NCBI GenBank assembly: GCA_020638675.1
Contig: JACKID010000001.1
Coordinates: 248,001-312,000, forward strand
Direction: 5' to 3'
DNA: 64,000 bases
DNA from: Planctomycetota bacterium
GTDB lineage: Bacteria; Planctomycetota; UBA8742; UBA2392
Shown: positions 1 through 12,711 of the stretch, one piece after another
Layout: each line of letters begins with the position of its first letter
Numbering within the stretch: the first letter of the stretch is position 1
The notes under the pieces: model-generated
What the model was told of the DNA's origin: nothing
The model's database searches: none
What the model saw: the letters and a program-made list of their open reading frames with translations, nothing else
Position numbers and translations under genes: made by a program

Positions 1-1283
1 ATCAGCTTCCACGCTCGTGCGTGGCGCCGGCGTGTGTCTTTCGCGCCGCACAGCCGGGCCAGCCCTGTGGCAAAGACCTCCTGGTCGAACTGCTCATTGA
101 GCGGCATGCGCGCCTTGGCCGGGTAGGTCTTCAGGAACTTGAGCGCGTTCGCCTTGCGCCCCTCAACCAGCACTTCGCGCAGCAGCCTTGCGAACTGGGT
201 TGCGGGGCTCTGGTCGAGTGCGAGGTAGTGCCTGCAGGCCAGCTCGAAGACGTCCGGGTCCTCCAGCCACATGGCGTAGCTGAGCATGCCCTGCGCGTGG
301 GCGGGCCCTTCGCCGCGCATGTCGACGGCGCCGCGATAGTCGATGTCGCCCGCCAGCAGCAGCCCGCGGATCAGCATGCTGTGCTGGACAGCCCGGTAGG
401 CGGCGCTGGTTTGCGGGTGTGCGTCAACCACGCGGCGCAGGCCTTCGCGCACGTCGCCGCGTTCCATCCAGATGTAGCCGCTCATGGCGCGCATCAGGCG
501 CGTGACCGGCCACTGCCGCCCACGCTGCCCGGCCAGCGCCATGGCCGCGTCGCACAGGGCCAGCGCGTCGTCGAGCCGCGCGTTGCTCTGCAGCGTGTTG
601 GAGAGGTTGAATGCTTCCTTCATGCCGGCTTCGTCGATGCCCGCGCCGGACAGTCGCCGCTGAAACAGGCGCGACTGGTGCAGGATCGACTCGTCCTCAT
701 CGCGGCGCAGGAACGCGTGGAAACTCAGCGTGCGCTCGAACCGCTCCTGCAGCGCATCGTCGTCGCACAGGCGCGCCACCTGCTCGGCGGCCTTGCGCAG
801 GTCGTCGGCCTTGTCGAGGTTCCAGGCCTCGAGCGCGGCCCAGTAGTCGTCCAGCAACTGGCTGAAAATCGGGCCGGTGCGCTGGTTGATGCCGGCACGC
901 AGTGTTTCGTAGCGCCCGAGCGCGTCGTTCAGCTCGCGCAGCATGCGCAGGTGGTGCTTGCCGGTGAGCGAGCCGAGCTGCAGGTTCGCCACCGCGTTCA
1001 TGGCCTCCACCAGCTCGAGCAGCTCGCCCGCCATGCGCCCGGTCTGGGCGTTGACGTCGCTCAGCAATGGCGCGCCCTCGCCGACCAGCAGCCAGGCCGG
1101 GTTGACTCCCAGGTTGCGTACCAGCGACGCCGCGAACTCCACGGGCATCTTGCCGCCGTGCATGTAGCGGCTGACGTTGTTGCGCAAGGTGCCGGTCTTG
1201 CGGGCAATTTCGGACTGCGACCAGCGCTCGGACAGCTGGCCGAGACGGCTCTGGAATTCCGCGGTGTCTTGTTTACGTGACAA
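1..1283 (-). CDS. XRE-family (helix-turn-helix) regulator, 3' end outside window
   Basis: The minus frame stays open from a TTG at 1281-1283 to the window edge (at least 427 codons). The TTG is preceded by GGAG at 8 nt spacing and no ATG gives a complete N-terminus. Residues ~5-65 read as a Cro/C1-type HTH (SEIARKTGTLRNNVSRYMHGG, then NPAWLLVGEGAPL, the typical end of an XRE domain). The remainder is helical and Arg/Ala/Leu-rich without a motif I can name; it may be TPR-like. It diverges from the secreted protein at 1428, and a palindrome lies just upstream (1302-1320). The DNA-binding role is supported; the ligand and targets are unknown. Confidence 0.8.
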   Translation of the reverse strand, partial: MSRKQDTAEFQSRLGQLSERWSQSEIARKTGTLRNNVSRYMHGGKMPVEFAASLVRNLGVNPAWLLVGEGAPLLSDVNAQTGRMAGELLELVEAMNAVANLQLGSLTGKHHLRMLRELNDALGRYETLRAGINQRTGPIFSQLLDDYWAALEAWNLDKADDLRKAAEQVARLCDDDALQERFERTLSFHAFLRRDEDESILHQSRLFQRRLSGAGIDEAGMKEAFNLSNTLQSNARLDDALALCDAAMALAGQRGRQWPVTRLMRAMSGYIWMERGDVREGLRRVVDAHPQTSAAYRAVQHSMLIRGLLLAGDIDYRGAVDMRGEGPAHAQGMLSYAMWLEDPDVFELACRHYLALDQSPATQFARLLREVLVEGRKANALKFLKTYPAKARMPLNEQFDQEVFATGLARLCGAKDTRRRHARAWKL

Positions 1284-1301
1284 CTGACTTTCTCCGTCTT
1301 T

Positions 1302-1320
1302 GAAACAATACACTGTTTTC
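1302..1320. promoter_or_regulatory. Candidate operator upstream of the XRE regulator
   Basis: GAAACA, six bases, then TGTTTTC: an imperfect palindrome 19 bp upstream of the TTG start of the regulator, in the divergent spacer. Its position suits autoregulation. This is inference from position and symmetry only. Confidence 0.4.
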
Positions 1321-1427
1321 GTGACAGGGCGAGGGTTTCAGGCGTCCATCGCCTACTCTTTGTGCGGGCGGAACGGCACGGAGCACCGGCCGGGCCGCCC
1401 ACCGGACCCCCGACACGGAGCCAAGCG

Positions 1428-3404
1428 ATGCGAACCCTGCCTGTAATCATGACAGCCCTGATGGCTTGCAGCCTTTACGCCGGCGACAAGAGCGACGCGC
1501 CCTCGCCCTACCCCACGGCCACCTATTTCCAGGGTGGCGGCGGCGTGCGCCTGGACTGCCTGGGCAATGGCGTTACGGACGACTCGGGGGCCGCGCCGGT
1601 CGCCGGCGGCTGGCTGGGCGACGACTGCGACGACGGCTGCGAGTTCCTGAACATGAACAAGGGCGGCACGGCGACCTTCAAGGTCGAAGTCGTCGATTCC
1701 TACGGGAATGATGACCTGGCCGTCTGGATGGACTTCAACGACGACGGCGACTGGGCTGACGCCGGCGAGCGCGTGATCTGGGCGGGCAAGAGCAGCAATG
1801 CGCCCAACGGGCCGTTCGCGGCCAAGGTCGCCCCGCCCTACGGCGGCAGCACCACCAGCTTCAACACCTACTCAATTGCCATTCCCGCCGGCGCCGCAGG
1901 CAGCAGCGTGAAGGTGCGCGTGCGCCTGTGGGACCCGTACCAGCACAGCAGCGGCGCGATGGCCCTCAACGGCGGGGGCGACCCGGCCGCGTACAGCGAG
2001 TTCGGCGAAGTCGAAGATTTCGACATTCCCTACGGCACCAGCACCGGCAGCAAGCTGACGGTCTACGAGATGAACGGCAGCACGCCGATCAACCACGGGA
2101 CTACTTATAATGGGGGCAGCGTCACCGCGGGCGTCGCGACGAACTTCTTCTTCGACATCAGCAACAAGCGCGAGGCCAGCCACTTCCTGCGCTTCACGAC
2201 GGCATACCCCAACGCGACGATCACACACGGCAACGCGCAGAACTGCACGGTCAGCCTGTTCACGCCGGGCAACGGCGTGACGGTCTACCCGGGCGATCGC
2301 TTTACTTTCATCGCGACGATCTCGGTGACCAGCGGCAGCTCGCCGTACAGCTTCGATGTTTACATCCCGACCAACGACCCGCTGGTTCCGACCTACAGTT
2401 TCACCGTCAGCGGCAACGGCGCGCAGCCGGCGCCGAAGCTGGACCTGCAGCGCCCGGCGTACACCAGCAAGCCGGCGGGCACGACCGACAACATCGGCGA
2501 CTACGTGGCGGGCACCGCCGGCTCGGCCACCTGGTACATCTTCAACCTTGGCCAGTTGCAGCTGGACCTCACCGGCAGCCCGCTGGTGCAGGTCGGCAAC
2601 CTCAGCAACTGCGCGGCGAGCGTGAGCTCGCAGCCGCCTGCGAACTATCTGCCCGGCGGCGGCTGGAGCATGACCTTTGACGTCTCGATCACGCCCACGA
2701 CGCCCGGCGCGACGTTCGGCTTCACGATCAGCATCGACAGCAATGACCCGGCCAGCAGCCCGTACGTCATCAGCGTGACCGGCAATGCGATCACGTCGGG
2801 CGGCGGGTCAGGCGGCGGGTCAGGGGGTGGATCAGGAGGCGGAGGCACTGGCGGCGGTGGCTCGGGCGGAGGCAGCGGGGGCGGCACAAGCTCGCCCGCG
2901 ATCTCGGTGGACCGGAGCGGGACGAGCCTCCCCGCCGGTGGCACGGACCAGCTTGGCTTCTTCATTAGCGGCGGCACCACCAACTTCGTCTACAACGTGA
3001 CCAACAGCGGCACCGGCCCGCTGACCTTCACCGGCAGCCCGCGCGTGGCAATCAGCGGCGCAAGCAACTGCAACGTGGCAGTCACCCAGCAGCTTCCGCA
3101 GGGACTCCCGGCCGCGGGCAGCGCGCCGTTCATCGTGAGCGTCACGACCACCGGCTCCGGCACGCTCGGGTTCATGCTGACCATCACCAGCGATGACCCG
3201 GGCCAGGGGACGTACACGCTGAACGTGCAGGGCCAGACCGGTACGCAGCCGCCGGTGTTCGGGCTGCAGGCCTCAAGGGGTCGTGCCGGCGGCGGCGGTT
3301 GTGCCGCGGCGGCCGACGGCGGCGCAATTGTTGCGACGCTGCTGATTCTCATTGCCACGCTCGTCTGGCGTCGATCGAGCGTGGCGCCCGTGCGGAAGCG
3401 CTAG
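1428..3404 (+). CDS. Secreted GEVED/choice-of-anchor protein with C-terminal sorting-like tail
   Basis: 658 aa from ATG 1428, with CGGAG 7 nt upstream; an earlier in-frame ATG at 1362 would add an unlikely Pro-rich leader. The N-terminus is a signal peptide; L-M-A-C within it could also be read as a lipobox. A GEVED-type domain ends in FGEVEDFDIPYG at residues ~195-210. Two or three choice-of-anchor-D-like beta domains follow (NxGxxPLxxTGSP patterns), separated by a long Gly/Ser linker near residues 465-500. The last 40 residues run Gly-rich, Cys, hydrophobic segment, Arg-rich, as in CTERM-type sorting signals. Predicted exported or cell-surface structural or adhesive protein; no enzymatic motif seen. 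Confidence 0.8.
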   Translation: MRTLPVIMTALMACSLYAGDKSDAPSPYPTATYFQGGGGVRLDCLGNGVTDDSGAAPVAGGWLGDDCDDGCEFLNMNKGGTATFKVEVVDSYGNDDLAVWMDFNDDGDWADAGERVIWAGKSSNAPNGPFAAKVAPPYGGSTTSFNTYSIAIPAGAAGSSVKVRVRLWDPYQHSSGAMALNGGGDPAAYSEFGEVEDFDIPYGTSTGSKLTVYEMNGSTPINHGTTYNGGSVTAGVATNFFFDISNKREASHFLRFTTAYPNATITHGNAQNCTVSLFTPGNGVTVYPGDRFTFIATISVTSGSSPYSFDVYIPTNDPLVPTYSFTVSGNGAQPAPKLDLQRPAYTSKPAGTTDNIGDYVAGTAGSATWYIFNLGQLQLDLTGSPLVQVGNLSNCAASVSSQPPANYLPGGGWSMTFDVSITPTTPGATFGFTISIDSNDPASSPYVISVTGNAITSGGGSGGGSGGGSGGGGTGGGGSGGGSGGGTSSPAISVDRSGTSLPAGGTDQLGFFISGGTTNFVYNVTNSGTGPLTFTGSPRVAISGASNCNVAVTQQLPQGLPAAGSAPFIVSVTTTGSGTLGFMLTITSDDPGQGTYTLNVQGQTGTQPPVFGLQASRGRAGGGGCAAAADGGAIVATLLILIATLVWRRSSVAPVRKR

Positions 3405-3486
3405 CTTCCTGTCGGCCTGCAGCGTCTGCAGGCGGCACGGGCATAAAATTCGGGGTCCGGCGGCAATCATGCAGCCGGATATAGAA

Positions 3487-3518
3487 AGGGACCGGGCACG
3501 CACCCCCGGTCCTTTTCC
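3487..3518 (+). terminator. Intrinsic terminator after the GEVED protein gene
   Basis: GGGACCGGG / CCCCGGTCC stem with a 7-nt loop followed by TTTT, 83 bp downstream of the stop. Confidence 0.75.
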
Positions 3519-3529
3519 TATTTGATGGC

Positions 3530-3600
3530 GTGGCATGCGCATCTTGCGCATGTGTTCCGCGCGCTTCCAGCGCGCGGCGGCGGCTGGAAGCCGCCGGAAC

Positions 3601-3621
<21 letters not shown>
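3530..3621. repeat. Multi-hairpin array at convergent junction (copy 1)
   Basis: Four consecutive hairpins: TGCGCATCTTGCGCA, GCGCGCTTCCAGCGCGC, GGCGGCTGGAAGCCGCC and CATCGCCTGGAAGGCGATG. CTTCCAG or its complement forms three of the four loops. The order matches copy 2 at 46010-46106 on the opposite strand. The last hairpin overlaps the metH 3' end and supplies its final codons and TGA. It may act as bidirectional terminator or mRNA 3' stabiliser. Confidence 0.8.
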
Positions 3622-7284
<3,663 letters not shown>

Positions 7285-7391
7285 GCATGTCCTGCCCTTA
7301 CCCGTGCCCGCAGCATAGCAGCCGCGTAACGCCCGTATACCGGCGGAAACGAGGCATGCGTACTGCGCGCCCGAATCAGGGACCGGAAATG

Positions 7392-8768
7392 TCAGGCTTG
7401 GCGCAGAGTCCTGCAACGCCGCACGCAGGCGGCCATGACCGCAAGCAGCGCCGCAAGCGCAGGCCAGCTGGAATCGACGGCCGAGCAGCCGCCGCCGTCG
7501 CTGCCACCTCCACCGCCGCCCCCGCCAGGTCCGCCTCCGCCGGCGGAGACGTCGAAGGTGTTTGAGGTGGCGTCGGTCAGCGCGCCGCCGTCAGTGAAGT
7601 CGAGCGTGTAGCCAGATCCCGCCAGGTCGATCGACAGCCCGCTGAAAGTGACGACGCCGTTCACGGCCGTGACCGTCGTTGTGCCGCTCAAGACTGCCCC
7701 GCTTGTTCCGGTGGCTGCCGTGATGCTGACGGTTACCTGCGTCGAGTTGTCGGATGAGACGAGCGCGCCGGTGCTGTCCTGCACCTGCACGACGGGCTGC
7801 GTCGTGAACGCCACGCCCGGCGCCGCACCGGCAGGCTGTGTCACCAGCACAAGCTGTGTCGCGGGCCCGGGCGCTGCCACGGCGTCGCCGAGCACGACGA
7901 TGTTGTAAGGGTTCTCGTCATTGTCATTGTTCGGGATGATGAAGCCGAAGCCGAACGGCTGGCCGGCGGTCGTCGGCGTCACGCTCAGCTGGAATGTCGT
8001 GGTCGTGCTGTAGTTGACGGGCGAGGTCGGGCTTAATGCCACGCTGGCCGTGCAGTTCAGCAATGAAGCGCTCACGATCTCGACCATCGGGCTGCCGCCA
8101 AGCACCAGCGGATCGTTGCCGGTGTTGCCGATGGTGTAGTCGAGCGTGAACGGCGTTCCGATCGCACGGTTTCCGACGTTGTCCTGCCCGCCCGCCTGGA
8201 TCGGGGTGCTGTTGCGCGTGACGCCCATCTCGGCCGTGGTGGGCGTTGAGATCGTCTGGTCATTGCCCGTCGGCAGCCCGGTAATCAGCGTGCCGTTGGC
8301 GGTGAAGCTGGTCAGCGCCAGTTGGAACACGTGGCCGACGGTGGAAGTGCCGACAGGCGCGACGTCGATGGCAATGAAGTAGGGCCACGGGGTCGGTGAG
8401 CCGGCGCTGGGCAGCACTTCGTTGAAGCCGCTGAAGTTGACCGGAAACGTCGGCGAGTTGACCGTCGCCACGATCGAGTCGGCCACGTCGTAGGACAGGT
8501 TGTAGGGGTAGGCGTCGCGGATGATGCGAATGGCCAGAATGTCCGCCGCCACGGCGGGACTTGTCGAGTTGACGTTGGCAACGGTGCAATCGGTCCAGAT
8601 GATCGTGCCCGATACCGAAGCAGCCGCGAACGCCAGTGCAGTGTAGTCCGCGCGGCCCTGCGCGACGTTGTTGGCAGGAACCTGCGGTGTGCCGTACACG
8701 CCGTAGGCCGCCTGTGCGGCAAGCGCGGGCAGGCCCGCCAGTACGATCAGTGCGAGGATCAGCCTCAT
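7392..8768 (-). CDS. Secreted choice-of-anchor/Ig-like protein with C-terminal sorting-like tail
   Basis: 458 aa. Signal peptide (MRLILALIVLAGLPALAAQA), then a beta-rich N-terminal domain. A choice-of-anchor-D-like domain spans ~185-300 (IGNTGNDPLVLGGSPMVEI, ending NNDNDENPYNIVVLGDA). A bacterial Ig/invasin-like domain spans ~305-410 (TQLVLVTQPAGAAPG, VVQVQDSTGALVSSD). The C-terminus is a Gly tract, GGGCSAVDSS, a hydrophobic segment and RRCR. It lies 107 bp upstream of metH on the same strand and diverges from the carboxylesterase gene. Likely surface-exposed; the molecular role is unknown. Confidence 0.8.
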   Translation of the reverse strand: MRLILALIVLAGLPALAAQAAYGVYGTPQVPANNVAQGRADYTALAFAAASVSGTIIWTDCTVANVNSTSPAVAADILAIRIIRDAYPYNLSYDVADSIVATVNSPTFPVNFSGFNEVLPSAGSPTPWPYFIAIDVAPVGTSTVGHVFQLALTSFTANGTLITGLPTGNDQTISTPTTAEMGVTRNSTPIQAGGQDNVGNRAIGTPFTLDYTIGNTGNDPLVLGGSPMVEIVSASLLNCTASVALSPTSPVNYSTTTTFQLSVTPTTAGQPFGFGFIIPNNDNDENPYNIVVLGDAVAAPGPATQLVLVTQPAGAAPGVAFTTQPVVQVQDSTGALVSSDNSTQVTVSITAATGTSGAVLSGTTTVTAVNGVVTFSGLSIDLAGSGYTLDFTDGGALTDATSNTFDVSAGGGGPGGGGGGGGSDGGGCSAVDSSWPALAALLAVMAACVRRCRTLRQA

Positions 8769-8842
8769 GACAGCCTCCGGCCAAGGTTGTTGAGTGTGCC
8801 TGAAGTCAAGTTAGCCCGCCTGCCCCTCGCGGGCAAGCTTGC

Positions 8843-8848
8843 TAAAAC
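8843..8848 (+). promoter_or_regulatory. Candidate -10 element for the carboxylesterase gene
   Basis: GCTAAAAC immediately upstream of the ATG at 8855 would start transcription about at the start codon. The same GCTARAAT-like word precedes the genes at 13463 and 26047. No clear -35 seen. Confidence 0.4.
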
Positions 8849-8854
8849 GAGCCC

Positions 8855-9595
8855 ATGAACATGAAGACGGCAAAGCTGGGCGGGCTGGCCACCCGCGTGC
8901 TGGACGTTCTTCCGGACGACACGGGCCCCGCGCTGGCGGTGGTCGTGTGTCACGGGTTTGGTGCGTCGGGTGGTGACTTGGTGCCGCTCGCGCCCGCGAT
9001 GCTGGAGGCTTCGGAGAAGCTGGCCGGCGCTGCGCGCTTCTACTTTCCCGAGGCGCCGCTCGATCTTTCCTCAATAGGCATGTGGGGCTCGCGTGCCTGG
9101 TGGATGATCGACATGGACGCTCTCAACCGCGCGCTGGCCGACAACACCTTTCGCGAACGTGCGCGAAACGATCGCCCGGAAGGCATGCTGGAAGCGCGCG
9201 CGAAGGTGATGAAGCTGATCGAAGAAGTGAAGGAAGAAACCGGGCTGCCGACTTCGCGCATCGCGCTTGGGGGTTTCAGCCAGGGCAGCATGGTCACGAT
9301 GGACGTCGCGTTTCAGCTCGAGGAAAACCCGGCCGCTCTGATCTGCTGGTCCGGCACGCTGCTGAATGAAGATGAATGGCGCGAGCGCGGCAAGCTGCAC
9401 CAGGGCATGAAGGTTTTCCAGTCGCACGGGCGGCAGGACCCGCTGCTCAGCTACAAGTGGGCCGAGGATCTGCGCGACGTTTTGACCGAATCCGGCGCCG
9501 ACGTCGAGTTCCTTCCATTTGACGGCCCGCACACGATCCCGGATGAGGGCATCGTTCGCGCGATCGCGTTGCTTGAGTCCGCGCTGGACAAGTAG
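8855..9595 (+). CDS. Carboxylesterase / phospholipase-family alpha/beta hydrolase
   Basis: 246 aa cytosolic hydrolase of the YpfH/acyl-protein-thioesterase-like group. Oxyanion-side motif CHGFGASGGDL at ~32-41; nucleophile elbow GGFSQGSM with Ser142; catalytic Asp195 in GRQDPLL; catalytic His226 in GPHTIP. The complete triad and usual family length support an active esterase; the natural substrate cannot be read from sequence. Two start codons are possible (MNMK or MK, two residues apart). No classical ribosome-binding site, and a -10-like box sits 7 nt upstream, so the message may be leaderless. It converges with trmO with a 2-bp gap. Confidence 0.9.
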   Translation: MNMKTAKLGGLATRVLDVLPDDTGPALAVVVCHGFGASGGDLVPLAPAMLEASEKLAGAARFYFPEAPLDLSSIGMWGSRAWWMIDMDALNRALADNTFRERARNDRPEGMLEARAKVMKLIEEVKEETGLPTSRIALGGFSQGSMVTMDVAFQLEENPAALICWSGTLLNEDEWRERGKLHQGMKVFQSHGRQDPLLSYKWAEDLRDVLTESGADVEFLPFDGPHTIPDEGIVRAIALLESALDK

Positions 9596-9597
9596 GT

Positions 9598-10140
9598 CTA
9601 CTCATAGCGGTCGGGCGCGGTGCGCGGCTCCTCGATTTCTTCGAGCCAGCCTTCCCGGGCGTTCGGGAAGGCGTCGGCGAACGGGATGTACGGCTTGATG
9701 TCGAGCACCGGCGTGCCGTCGATCAGGTCGAGCCCGTGCACATGAAGCACGCGGCCCTCAACTTTCGTGAGTTTCAACGCCGACAGCCCGATCGGGTTCG
9801 GGCGATGCGGCGAGCGCGTGGCGAACAGCCCGCGCCGGACTTTCGGCCCGCGGGGCGGGATCACCGTCGGCTTCCAGCCCTCGTTCAGGTGCAGCCAGCA
9901 GACGACCCAGATGTACTCGAAGCCCGCGAGGTCCTGCACGGCCTGCTCGAAGTTTCGCCCGGGCAGCAGCTCGATGGTCGCATCCAGTGCGCGGTCCTCG
10001 AGCACCTGCTCGGTCACGGTGGGCTGGCGCGGGGTGCCGAAGCGTTCTTTGTACGGCGAGCGCACGTGGCCGATCACCTGCATGGTGACGCTTTCCGGCG
10101 CTTCCACCGTGTGATCCTGCGGCGGCTTCTTCCTCTTCAT
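9598..10140 (-). CDS. trmO: tRNA (N6-threonylcarbamoyladenosine(37)-N6)-methyltransferase TrmO
   Basis: 180 aa. TsaA/YaeB-like beta-barrel SAM-dependent methyltransferase that methylates t6A37 in tRNA. Diagnostic blocks: GHVRSPYKERFGTPRQP near the N-terminus, FATRSPHRPNPIGLSALKL in the middle, and LDLIDGTPVLDIKPYIPFAD near the C-terminus. It is shorter than E. coli TrmO (235 aa), like many minimal homologues. Start ATG 10140 is preferred; an extension to 10191 would add an unrelated Ala/Arg leader. It is divergent from the DUF2339 gene. Confidence 0.93.
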   Translation of the reverse strand: MKRKKPPQDHTVEAPESVTMQVIGHVRSPYKERFGTPRQPTVTEQVLEDRALDATIELLPGRNFEQAVQDLAGFEYIWVVCWLHLNEGWKPTVIPPRGPKVRRGLFATRSPHRPNPIGLSALKLTKVEGRVLHVHGLDLIDGTPVLDIKPYIPFADAFPNAREGWLEEIEEPRTAPDRYE

Positions 10141-10220
10141 TGCTGCAGTGTAGCAGCAATGCGCACGCGCCAAGGCTCGGGCAAGTTTCACGAAAAATGC
10201 ATAACGACATTATTTTACTG

Positions 10221-10249
10221 TTGACCCTGCGCACTGTACGGTATTAGAT
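10221..10249 (+). promoter_or_regulatory. Candidate promoter of the DUF2339 gene
   Basis: TTGACC (10221-10226), 17 bp, TTAGAT (10244-10249), 31 bp before the ATG, in an AT-rich patch of the trmO/DUF2339 divergent spacer. Confidence 0.5.
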
Positions 10250-10279
10250 AACGACCGTATGTAAAACGCGGGGGAAGCC

Positions 10280-12640
10280 ATGAATCCTGTCGGAAGCAAG
10301 TCGCCTGCGCCCGACGCAAACGCGCTGGAAAGCCTGATTGGCGGAAAGCTCGCCGTCTGGGTCGGGGCTATCGCTCTCGCCCTTGGCGGCGTCTTCCTTG
10401 TGAAATTCTCGATCGACCAGGGTCTGCTTGGCCCACAACTTCGTGTCCTTGGCGGGTTGGCCCTGGGAGTCGGCCTCGGCGGTGCAGCCTGGCGACTGCG
10501 CGACCGCAGCAATTACGTCGCGCAAGGGCTGGCCGCCGCGGCCGTGATCGACATCTACGCCTGCCTGTGGGCCGCCGTGGAAGTCTTCGAGCTGATCCCC
10601 GGCTGGCTCGGCTGGCTCGGCATGGTGGCGACGACCATCGCCGCCGTGGGGCTGTCGCTGCGGCTTGGGTCGCTGGTGGCGATTCTCGGGCTGATCGGGG
10701 CGTTTCTCGCGCCGCTGCTGGTGGGGCGGCATGACCCGAACCCGGTCGGGTTGTTCGCCTACCTGCTTGCCCTTCAGGCCGGGGGCCAGTTTGTCGCGCG
10801 CCGCCGCCGCTGGGTGTGGGTCTCCGCGATCAGCCTGGGCGCCGGTGCGCTGTGGGTGATCACACAACTGGCGGGCGGCAGCGGCGAGGCATGGCCGGGG
10901 CTGTTCCTGCTGGGCTCAACGGGCGTGTTCGTGCTGCCGGAGCTGCTCAAGCCGGAAGCCGGCAAGTCCGGTGTTGCGGGCATCTGGGCGGCATCCCTGG
11001 TCGGTACGCTGCTGCTGGCGATCGACCTCTCGGTCGCGGACTACGCGCCGGCGCACTGGGTGTTCCTCGGGCTGCTGGCTTCCGGGGTTGGGGTGCTCGG
11101 GCTGTATCGGAAAGAGCACGCACCGCTGACGTGGGTCAGCTTCGGCGTCACGCTGGCGATGATGCTCTCGCACGGGCTGCACAGCGACTGGACGCCCGGG
11201 CAGGATCTCGCGCTGGCGCTGGGTCTCGGCTCGGTCTTCGCCGCCATCGGCTACTGCGGGCTGTGGAAGAACTCAGGCGGCCGGCTCTATTCGCTGGTCG
11301 GCGTTGCACCCGCGGCATTCGTGGTTGCGGTTCTGCCGAAGCTGGCGCCTGCGCTCTCCGGGACGGACTGGATGTTCCTGTTGCTCGCGGTGGGCGCGGG
11401 CTACTGGATGCTGTTGCTGCCGGCGATCATGTTCCGCCAGGGTGTGGCGCGCCCGCAGATGGACAGCCTGCTGGTGCCGGCGCTGCTGCTGCCGGCCATG
11501 GCGTGGCCGTTCGGGCTGGACCTGCAGTGGTGCGTGATGCTGTGGTCGGCGCAGCTTGTGGGCGTGCTTGCGCTGGATCATCTGCTCGGGTTCGACACGA
11601 TCCGCTGGTTCGGGCTGCTGCTGATCGCGACGCTGGACCTCTGCCTGCTGTCGCCGCTGATGCTGCTGATGGGCAGTGAGATGGGAAGCTGGCCGCTGAT
11701 CAACTGGCCGAACGCGGGCTACCTGGGCGCGCTGGGGGCGTGCCTGCTGGCGCGGCGCTTCCAGCCCGCGGAGCCGGCGGTGCGTTCGTTCCTGTCGATC
11801 AGTGCGTGTCTGATCGTGCTGGCGTGGTCCGGCATGAACATTCACCACTCGGCCAACGGCGGCGAGCTGCTGACGACGCACGTGAGCGCGATCGAGTTCT
11901 CCGCCCACGTGCTTTCCGTGCTGCTGATGGCGAGCTGGCTGCTGTCGCGCGCTCCGCACATGAGCGCGAAGAACCTCGACCTCGAACTCGCCAACCTGCG
12001 CGGGCTGGGCGTCGGGCTGGCCATGTCGGCGCTGATCGGCGGGGCGGTCATCCTGTTCACCACCGCGAACCCGTGGGCACGCCATGAAGTGGTCGGCGGC
12101 ACGTATGTCCTGAACACGATCCTGATCGGCGTCGGTGTCCCGGTGCTGTTCATGGGCCTGCTGTCCCGGCTGCTGGGGATGCGGGGCTATACGCAGCAGC
12201 GGCTGGTCGGCTGGTATGCGACCGGCGCGGTGATCGTGCTGCTGACGTTGCTGGAAGTCCGCCACCTGTTCCACGGGCCCAAACTCTGGCTTGGCGCGGC
12301 GGGCCAGGGCGAGCAGTACGCCTATTCGCTGGCCCTGGCGCTGCTGGCCATGCTGGCGCTGGGGCTGGGTGTGCGGCGTGACTCGCGGCAACTGCGGGTG
12401 ATCGCACTGGTGGGCATGCTGGCCTGCAGCGTGAAGGTGTTTACCTACGACATGCGGCAGCTACAGGGCATTCTTCGGGTCATGAGTTTCCTGGGGCTGG
12501 GCGTGAGCCTGATGGCGCTCGGCTACGTCTACAACCGCTTCGGGCCGAAACCGCGCCCGGTGGAAGTTTCGCCCGAGCCGCCGGAGCTTCCGGCGTATTC
12601 CGAGATCCTGACCGACACGACCCCCATCGAGGCCTCATGA
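10280..12640 (+). CDS. DUF2339 polytopic membrane protein
   Basis: 786 aa with hydrophobic segments along almost the whole length (about 20 or more predicted transmembrane helices). The DUF2339 signature follows the short cytosolic N-terminus: GGKLAVWVGAIALALGG, FSIDQGLLGPQLRVLGG, LGGAAWRLRDR. The C-terminus has the conserved VKVFTYDM segment and ends in a soluble Pro/Glu tail. GGGGAAGCC precedes the ATG. Members of this family are widespread and functionally uncharacterised. It ends at a strong hairpin shared with the convergent lipoprotein gene. Confidence 0.88.
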   Translation: MNPVGSKSPAPDANALESLIGGKLAVWVGAIALALGGVFLVKFSIDQGLLGPQLRVLGGLALGVGLGGAAWRLRDRSNYVAQGLAAAAVIDIYACLWAAVEVFELIPGWLGWLGMVATTIAAVGLSLRLGSLVAILGLIGAFLAPLLVGRHDPNPVGLFAYLLALQAGGQFVARRRRWVWVSAISLGAGALWVITQLAGGSGEAWPGLFLLGSTGVFVLPELLKPEAGKSGVAGIWAASLVGTLLLAIDLSVADYAPAHWVFLGLLASGVGVLGLYRKEHAPLTWVSFGVTLAMMLSHGLHSDWTPGQDLALALGLGSVFAAIGYCGLWKNSGGRLYSLVGVAPAAFVVAVLPKLAPALSGTDWMFLLLAVGAGYWMLLLPAIMFRQGVARPQMDSLLVPALLLPAMAWPFGLDLQWCVMLWSAQLVGVLALDHLLGFDTIRWFGLLLIATLDLCLLSPLMLLMGSEMGSWPLINWPNAGYLGALGACLLARRFQPAEPAVRSFLSISACLIVLAWSGMNIHHSANGGELLTTHVSAIEFSAHVLSVLLMASWLLSRAPHMSAKNLDLELANLRGLGVGLAMSALIGGAVILFTTANPWARHEVVGGTYVLNTILIGVGVPVLFMGLLSRLLGMRGYTQQRLVGWYATGAVIVLLTLLEVRHLFHGPKLWLGAAGQGEQYAYSLALALLAMLALGLGVRRDSRQLRVIALVGMLACSVKVFTYDMRQLQGILRVMSFLGLGVSLMALGYVYNRFGPKPRPVEVSPEPPELPAYSEILTDTTPIEAS

Positions 12641-12661
12641 CCCCCTGAGAGGCCTAAAACG

Positions 12662-12694
12662 CACCGGGCTGCATCCTTTCGATGCAGCCCGGTG
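12662..12694. terminator. Bidirectional hairpin between convergent genes
   Basis: Perfect 14-bp stem (CACCGGGCTGCATC and its complement) with loop CTTTC, between the DUF2339 and lipoprotein genes. No long T run on either side, so termination strength is uncertain. Confidence 0.65.
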
Positions 12695-12711
12695 TTGCGC
12701 ATGCCGGCTTA

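Noticed and set aside
21..1280. Plus-strand open frame at the window start
   Set aside because: The minus strand in register with it encodes an XRE helix-turn-helix with a good TTG start; the plus frame is its mirror.
7285..7391. Cobalamin or SAM riboswitch before metH
   Set aside because: The spacer is only 107 bp and shows no B12-box or SAM-aptamer core.
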